Assembly: GCF_900112985.1 (NCBI RefSeq)
Contig: NZ_FONS01000003.1
Coordinates: 310,001-374,000, forward strand
DNA length: 64,000 bases
From: Pedobacter antarcticus
GTDB taxonomy: Bacteria; Bacteroidota; Bacteroidia; Sphingobacteriales; Sphingobacteriaceae
Direction: 5' to 3'
The position numbers and the translations under genes are program-made. The notes under the pieces were generated by a model. That model had not been told where the DNA came from and did not search any database. It saw nothing but the letters and a program-made list of their open reading frames with translations. Shown piece by piece: positions 59,009 through 64,000 of this stretch (its first letter is position 1; each line of letters opens with the position of its first letter).

Positions 59009-59336
59009 TATTGAACTGCTAAGACACATTCTTGACGAGGTTTCCTTTATTCTTAGTGTAGTCAATGGAAAAAGTAAAGACTTTGTGATTAATGATCCTG
59101 TTTTGTCCAGAGCTATTATAAGAAGTCTGGAAATTATTGGTGAAGCGAGTTCGAAAGTTCATCCTGACTTCAAATCTGTGTACTCAAAAATTGAATGGAG
59201 AAAAATGTCCGATACACGGAACCGTCTAATTCATAATTATTTTGGAGTAGATTATGACATTGTATGGGACATCATCACATCTAAACTACCTGATTTAGAA
59301 GAAGAGATCCAAATCATCATATCGGAAAATGAATAA
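58995..59336 (+). CDS. hepT: HepT-like HEPN ribonuclease toxin
   Basis: 113 residues from the ATG at 58995. The HEPN catalytic motif R-X4-H-X-Y is complete: Arg75, His80 and Tyr82 in SDTRNRLIHNYFGVDYDIVW. The tyrosine is the expected AMP-acceptor site for MntA. HEPN toxins cut RNA (tRNA or mRNA) when released. With MntA it forms a type VII toxin-antitoxin pair, frequently carried in defence islands. Confidence 0.92.
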   Translation: MLLSNIELLRHILDEVSFILSVVNGKSKDFVINDPVLSRAIIRSLEIIGEASSKVHPDFKSVYSKIEWRKMSDTRNRLIHNYFGVDYDIVWDIITSKLPDLEEEIQIIISENE

Positions 59337-59424
59337 ATTCAATTATATCTCGCCATTATTATTGTTTATTCTTATAGACTAAATGGCATGGTTAGTGACC
59401 ACCAAGAGATATCAATTAATTTTA

Positions 59425-60252
59425 ATGGAAAACACAACTCAATTAGGCGCTTTTAGCAGCAGACACAGCCCCGCGAAAGGCTTTCTTTACTTCTCTTATT
59501 TTATATTCATTTTATTTTCAGGTATTTCCGGTCTGATTTATTTCAAAGGCATCCTCGCAGTAAAAGAAGGACGCATGAACTTTTCCGGAGACATTAATAT
59601 GCTATATTGGGTTATCGCATTTATTATGGTCCTTGGGCTTATCATTTTATTTTCAGTTTATAAAATGACTCAGGGGAAAACTCATCATTTATATGAGAAC
59701 GGAATTATCACCGAAGATGACGGACAAAGTAAAACCCTCTTTTTCCGGGATATGGAAGATATTTATCTATTTAGCTCAGGTAAAAGTTTTACGACAAATA
59801 ACCTTGCGTTCCGCAACCGGTCAGGAGGAGATTGGGAAATATTGACTGTACGCTACAGCAAGGTCTTTAAGGCCATCAATTATATCACTGACCGGCATGC
59901 CCATTTGTATGTTGACAAAATTTTAGCGGAGCTTGGAAATAACAAAAGCGTAACTTTTAATTATATCAACTACGGAACCTCTCTGCGAAAAAGGATATTT
60001 GCTACTGGCACCAACTCCTTTCTCAAGGTAGAACCTAAGGACATTGTTGTCTATAAAGATCGTTTGATTATCGACTCTAAAACTATCATGATCTCCAATT
60101 TGGAACGCTTCTCGGTAAACAACTGGATTAACCAAATCAATCTCTATAATAAACAAAATGAGGTCGTATTCAGTACTGCAACCAATGGAATCTTCAGCGG
60201 AAAAAGCTTTATTACATTGATGGACAAACTCATTAACCAGACCAGATCATAA
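59425..60252 (+). CDS. Hypothetical two-helix membrane protein, DUF6585-like
   Basis: 275 residues from the ATG at 59425 (MENTTQLGAFSSRHSPAKGF). An earlier in-frame ATG at 59383 would place extra residues before this conserved-looking start. Two membrane helices (FLYFSYFIFILFSGISGLIY and YWVIAFIMVLGLIILFSVY) precede a cytoplasmic beta-rich domain (GIITEDDGQSKTLFFRDMED, KDIVVYKDRLIIDSKTIMI) resembling a PH-like fold as in DUF6585 proteins. The family call is tentative. It may mark the right end of the island. Confidence 0.72.
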   Translation: MENTTQLGAFSSRHSPAKGFLYFSYFIFILFSGISGLIYFKGILAVKEGRMNFSGDINMLYWVIAFIMVLGLIILFSVYKMTQGKTHHLYENGIITEDDGQSKTLFFRDMEDIYLFSSGKSFTTNNLAFRNRSGGDWEILTVRYSKVFKAINYITDRHAHLYVDKILAELGNNKSVTFNYINYGTSLRKRIFATGTNSFLKVEPKDIVVYKDRLIIDSKTIMISNLERFSVNNWINQINLYNKQNEVVFSTATNGIFSGKSFITLMDKLINQTRS

Positions 60253-60354
60253 AGCACTGTTAGTCGGGTCTTGTGTCAGTGTTGTTCATTCCTGAAATAA
60301 GTAGCCCGGCAATTATACCGGTTAGCTCGCTATACGCTGAAAGGCTATTGAGCC

Positions 60355-60420
60355 GGTATTGATACGGTGTTCAGTCGGTAATAGGGTATATCAACAGCGA
60401 CTGAACACCGTATCAATACC
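60355..60420. repeat. Long perfect inverted repeat of the GGTATTGATACGGTGTT type
   Basis: 60355-60377 and 60398-60420 are 23-bp perfect complements with a 20-nt spacer. Related pieces continue at 60420-60434 (CCTATCAACACCG). It lies between convergent genes and could act as a terminator, but the internal repetition of a TATTGATACGG/TATCAACACCG unit suggests a dispersed intergenic repeat of the kind common in Sphingobacteriaceae. Confidence 0.75.
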
Positions 60421-60502
60421 CTATCAACACCGTTTTAACCTTTAACAATATCCGGGTTATCATAATGATAATGGCTCTTCGACCTTCAAGGCTAACGGTT
60501 GT

Positions 60503-63070
60503 TTAAAACCTTCCTCCGGAAATCTCGCTTCCGAAGAAGATTGAGTTCAGGAATAACCTGTCTGTACCATGCCAGTAATGTCTGTAATTTGGATCTTCGG
60601 CAAATAGAACGACGGTACCTGCCCCTGCAGAGGCAACCAAAATAGCCGCACTATTACTGATCTTAGCTCTATTATCTTTAGACACATAACCGCTCACATA
60701 AGCTTCAGGTAGATATTGCGCTACCGTAGCATACCTGTCTTTTGATGGCTGCAGAATAGTCGTACCTGTTTTAGTAAAAAAAACTTTCCTGTCTGTCAGA
60801 CCGAATGCAATCGGATTACTCAGATCTACATCTGCCAGAAAGATTCCGCCGTTAATTCTTTTAGCTGTTTCTGTCTCTGATTTTGTCACGTAATCTAATC
60901 TTTGTGCTGTTCCTTTTTTGGCAGTAGCAGAATCGGTATATAATTTTTCCTGCACAAATTTTTCTTTGATTACCCATTCAGAAGCATTTCTAAAAGTTAT
61001 TAATGTGCCACCTGCATTTACCCAGTTTCTGATTTTTTCAACGCTGCGTTTATCCAGCGCATCGTAATTTCCAGATACCAGGACCAAAGAACTGTAGCGT
61101 GACAGATCAGTTCTACCTAAATTACCGGCTTCCAGTTTAGTTACCGGCAAGTTCAATTGCTGGTTTAATAAGAACCAAACCTCTCCCACCTCACCTGCTG
61201 TGATACCCGTTCCGGTGAGTAAAGCCACTTCTGGTTTTTTAACCGTGCGGATGTTATTGCTACCCAAGTCAATGCCCTCCAGACTAAATCCTGTTCCTGT
61301 GCTCTGAAATTGTAGCCCAGCAACAACTCCAGCCTGCTGTACGGCCTTATATAAACTGTCTGCTGACACTTCCTGGTTAGCTACCGGTATAACCAATGAA
61401 CCATAGCTGAAAGTTTGCTTACCAGCTGCGGTATTAACCGTAAATGGCTTATAAGTAGCTTTAACACGAATACCTCTTTTCTGTAAATCATATAAAGCAC
61501 GAGATGCATTATAGTCAGACCAGTCCAGCAAATAAGCATAAGTGCTTTTTGTCAATGCAGATGCTGTCTTTAACTGTGGAGCCTTGTCAACAGTACTTCC
61601 CAAAGCAGGTAACACCTTTAATTTGGCGTATTTCAATCCGTACGCATGAATTACAGACCACGATGTATTATCATAGAAAGCACTGTCTTTCAATTTCGCA
61701 GTTTCCTCAAATATAGAGTGAACAATCCGGAAATTAGGTTGTACAGATGGCACAATAAAAGCTTTGCCTTTCTCAAATTTCTTACCATCCACAGTCAGGT
61801 CCTGATCAAGTGGATAAACCTTTAAACGGTGCGTTAAAGTCAGATCCAGTAATTTCTGAGTTAAAGAAAGGTCTTTACTATCTCCGAAAATAAATCCTTT
61901 AGCCGGGTTAGCCCTTCCCTGATCCAATGCTGTTTGGAAGAATTCTTTCTGTAATTTAAATAAGTTCAGTTTTTCTGCAACAGCACCTTTAACTGTCGAC
62001 AGTCCGCTTGTCAGCTGGTTCCTGATCGTAAATGGAAAAGTAACCAGGCCATTATCACTTTCCTGTACTATTCCGCGTGAGCTTCCTTGTTCAAAAGTTA
62101 CACCGACTGCACCAAAGAAATCTGGGTAAGTAGAGCCATAAATTGGTGATACGTTATCAAAAGCCTCCTTGGTAAAATAAAGCGATCCGATTTTATCCAG
62201 TGCTTCCACATGATATTTAGCAAGCGTCGCGTTAAAATCATAGGATGCTTTAGGTAAAATCGGACTTTCATGTCCCGCTGGTGAAGGCTCAAAATAATAA
62301 GTACTGCCCGTGCCCATCTCATGAAAATCGATATGAACATTTGGATACCATTGGTGAAAAAAAGCCAGTCGGTTCTGACTTTCCACTTGTGCAGCACTTA
62401 ACCAATCCCGGTTCAAATCTGTAAAGAAGTGATTAGTTCTGCCCGCCGGCCATCCTTCCTGGTGTTCTTTGTCTGCCGGATCAGAAACCGGAGGAAATGA
62501 TTTATAGGCATTATGCCAGTTTGCAGCCCTGTCTCTTCCGTCAGGATTCAGCGAGGGATCAATTAGCACTACAGCTTCCTGCAACCATTTCGTAGTTTCA
62601 GGATTTTGGTTCGCCGCCAGGTAATAAGCAGTTAATAAAGCTGCTTCTCCGCTGGAGGTTTCGTTTCCGTGAACACTATACCCTAATAATACCACAACAG
62701 GCGAGCTCGCGCCCAGAATAGTCTTCGCCGGGTCTGCCAGTGTAACGTGTTCTTTGCGAATATCCTCGATTTTACTATAATTAGCAGCCGCAGTAATTGT
62801 AGCGATCAGCTGTGGTCTTTCTTCATAGGTCTTTCCGATAAACTGCAGGTGTACACGGTCAGATGTCTTTTCCAGTTCTTTAAAATAGGCGACAACCTGG
62901 TCATGGCGTGTATAGTGACTTCCTACCGGATAGCCCAGAAATTGTTCCGGCGTAGGTACTTTAGGGTCAAACTGACCGGCCCCCGGGAAAAAGTATTGCT
63001 GCTGAGCCCGGGCCAGCCCGGCCAGAAGAACCAGAGACAGACTTAGTAAAAGTGATTTGTGTAGTTTCAT
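60503..63070 (-). CDS. Secreted M14 family zinc metallopeptidase
   Basis: 855 residues with a signal peptide (SLSLVLLAGLARAQ). The M14 carboxypeptidase domain has zinc ligands His134 and Glu137 (GYSVHGNETSSGEAAL), the third ligand in HIDFHEMGTGSTYYFE and the catalytic Glu in VGVTFEQGSSRGI. The C-terminal half (about 380-855) is a flavodoxin/GATase-like beta-alpha region (VALLTGTGITAGEVGEVWFL, NWVNAGGTLITFRNASEW). It starts 26 bp after a SusD gene stop, so it probably acts on peptides brought in by that SusCD pair. Confidence 0.92.
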   Translation of the reverse strand: MKLHKSLLLSLSLVLLAGLARAQQQYFFPGAGQFDPKVPTPEQFLGYPVGSHYTRHDQVVAYFKELEKTSDRVHLQFIGKTYEERPQLIATITAAANYSKIEDIRKEHVTLADPAKTILGASSPVVVLLGYSVHGNETSSGEAALLTAYYLAANQNPETTKWLQEAVVLIDPSLNPDGRDRAANWHNAYKSFPPVSDPADKEHQEGWPAGRTNHFFTDLNRDWLSAAQVESQNRLAFFHQWYPNVHIDFHEMGTGSTYYFEPSPAGHESPILPKASYDFNATLAKYHVEALDKIGSLYFTKEAFDNVSPIYGSTYPDFFGAVGVTFEQGSSRGIVQESDNGLVTFPFTIRNQLTSGLSTVKGAVAEKLNLFKLQKEFFQTALDQGRANPAKGFIFGDSKDLSLTQKLLDLTLTHRLKVYPLDQDLTVDGKKFEKGKAFIVPSVQPNFRIVHSIFEETAKLKDSAFYDNTSWSVIHAYGLKYAKLKVLPALGSTVDKAPQLKTASALTKSTYAYLLDWSDYNASRALYDLQKRGIRVKATYKPFTVNTAAGKQTFSYGSLVIPVANQEVSADSLYKAVQQAGVVAGLQFQSTGTGFSLEGIDLGSNNIRTVKKPEVALLTGTGITAGEVGEVWFLLNQQLNLPVTKLEAGNLGRTDLSRYSSLVLVSGNYDALDKRSVEKIRNWVNAGGTLITFRNASEWVIKEKFVQEKLYTDSATAKKGTAQRLDYVTKSETETAKRINGGIFLADVDLSNPIAFGLTDRKVFFTKTGTTILQPSKDRYATVAQYLPEAYVSGYVSKDNRAKISNSAAILVASAGAGTVVLFAEDPNYRHYWHGTDRLFLNSIFFGSEISGGRF

Positions 63071-63096
63071 ATAATGGTTTGCGTTGATTTTAGAAA

Positions 63097-64000
63097 TTAA
63101 TAGCCTGGGTTTTGTACAACATCCGGATCAGAAAGAATATCTGAATAAGGGATAGGAAACAGCCAGAAATTCGGATTAGTCACTCCAAGTACCTCGCCTG
63201 TTTTTTTGGTTCTGGTCAGATCGAACCAGCGATGAGCTTCGAAAGCAAACTCTAAACTATTCTCATCTGCTATCGCCTGAAGTACTTGTTCTTTATTGCC
63301 ACCTGTAAGCGGTGCAACTCCAGCTCTTGTTCTGATTACATTTAGATCTGCTCTCGCGCCATCCAGATTTCCTGAATTTGCCCTTGACTCTGCACGGATC
63401 AGATATAATTCTGCAATCCGGATCAGGTAAGCAGGGTCTACGCTCACACCAGCGGTATTATACAATACCCCGTAAACTGTAGTTCCAGAACCAGCAACTA
63501 AGCTTTTTCTGCTTCCGCCGATTGCCGGATTATTAATTTTGGCAACAAAGCCATCTGAAGGTTTAAGCGTAAACTGTCCGCCGGAAGAACTTGGGTACCA
63601 CAGATTCCAGAAACTGTTTCTGTCATTTGCAGAAAAACTTAGTTCCAGAACTGATTCGGAGCTTAAAAAAGGACTGGTGAAAAACGTTTTATAATTGTCT
63701 ACCAGTTTAAATTTAGGCTGATTGATAACCTGGGTTGCATAAGCTTCCGCTTCTGTCCAATTTTCCCTGTACAGATTCAGACGGGCTCGTAAAGCTCTTG
63801 CTGTACTTTTTTGAGCCCGGTTACGCGTATTAGCATCGTCAGCAGGTAATAATTCTTCTGCCTTAACCAGATCTGCCAGTACCTGATCGTAAGTCTGGGC
63901 TAGCGTACTTCTTTTTACACCTTTCAGCGCATTCAGATCTACAGTTGGATTTAACTGAATTTGGACACCTCCCCATCCTCTGCCCAGATCAAAATATCCA
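63097..64000 (-). CDS. SusD/RagB family nutrient-binding outer-membrane lipoprotein (5' end outside window)
   Basis: The frame is open from the stop at 63097 to the window edge, giving 301 residues of the C-terminal part. SusD marks are NRAQKSTARALRARLNLYRE (TPR helix), DPAYLIRIAELYLIRAESRA, DLNVIRTRAGVAPL, EFAFEAHRWFDLTRTKK and the end FPIPYSDILSDPDVVQNPGY. SusD lids work with a SusC (TonB-dependent) barrel, which should lie upstream beyond the window. With an M14 peptidase next, peptides rather than glycans may be the substrate; this is inference. Confidence 0.95.
   Translation of the reverse strand, partial: GYFDLGRGWGGVQIQLNPTVDLNALKGVKRSTLAQTYDQVLADLVKAEELLPADDANTRNRAQKSTARALRARLNLYRENWTEAEAYATQVINQPKFKLVDNYKTFFTSPFLSSESVLELSFSANDRNSFWNLWYPSSSGGQFTLKPSDGFVAKINNPAIGGSRKSLVAGSGTTVYGVLYNTAGVSVDPAYLIRIAELYLIRAESRANSGNLDGARADLNVIRTRAGVAPLTGGNKEQVLQAIADENSLEFAFEAHRWFDLTRTKKTGEVLGVTNPNFWLFPIPYSDILSDPDVVQNPGY

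Overview
The window is chromosomal DNA from a member of the Bacteroidota, most likely Sphingobacteriaceae (Pedobacter-like). The evidence is a fused CcoNO cytochrome cbb3 oxidase, a SusD/RagB lipoprotein, DUF2911/DUF4142/DUF481 proteins, PIG-L and M14 hydrolases with signal peptides, a lack of strong Shine-Dalgarno sites, and many promoters with the Bacteroidota -7 element TAnnTTTG. Genus assignment is inference from gene content.

Layout. 1-10.4 kb: DUF3050 protein (cut by the edge), cytochrome bd (cydAB), type II NADH dehydrogenase-like protein, DUF481 outer-membrane protein, a GntR-TauE-DUF1634 operon with a double operator, an MFS exporter and a divergent LysR regulator. 10.4-27 kb: ribB, an orphan histidine kinase, and a large microaerobic respiration block: ccoI-ccoS, ccoNO-ccoQ-ccoP-ccoG-ccoH-TauE-like, hemN with a truncated 2-hydroxyacid-dehydrogenase-like gene, a REC-Crp/Fnr fusion regulator, a FixL-like haem-PAS kinase and a divergent FMN-barrel-like protein. 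27-37 kb: mixed housekeeping and envelope genes (DUF4142, DUF2911, PIG-L/small protein/Na+ symporter operon, LEA lipoprotein, DoxX-TetR, YihY, J-domain-KTSC). 37-45 kb: tatA, a two-component system and a CusCBA/CzcCBA-type metal efflux operon. 45-54 kb: SRPBCC protein, YchF, MgtE, ClbS-like protein, a second paralogous two-component system, a Usp-like protein and a bestrophin. 54.2-60.3 kb: an accessory island next to tRNA-Arg(CCG), with a broken integrase, a GHKL-ATPase/PD-(D/E)XK-type protein, a membrane-anchored partner candidate and an MntA/HepT toxin-antitoxin pair. 60.5-64 kb: an M14 metallopeptidase downstream of a SusD gene cut by the window end.

How it works together. The strongest systems-level reading concerns the oxygen circuit. 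The PAS domain of the kinase keeps the haem histidine and the distal arginine of FixL. Its partner fuses a receiver domain directly to a Crp/Fnr DNA-binding protein, so the FixJ and FixK steps appear collapsed into one protein. Four sites of the form TGA-N6-TCA (written on one strand: TGAC-N5-TCA) lie upstream of ccoI, ccoN, the hemN operon and the FMN-barrel gene. At ccoI and ccoN they sit at exactly the same distance from the -7 element, and the other two sit about two helical turns closer. This is a candidate local regulon for high-affinity respiration and anaerobic haem synthesis.

A second regulatory pattern is a set of TTTAAT-like hexamers repeated every 11 bp in front of tatA/response regulator, the metal efflux operon and the Usp/bestrophin genes. 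These fit tandem binding of OmpR-type regulators encoded next to them. Both patterns are read directly from the sequence; the binding proteins are inferred.
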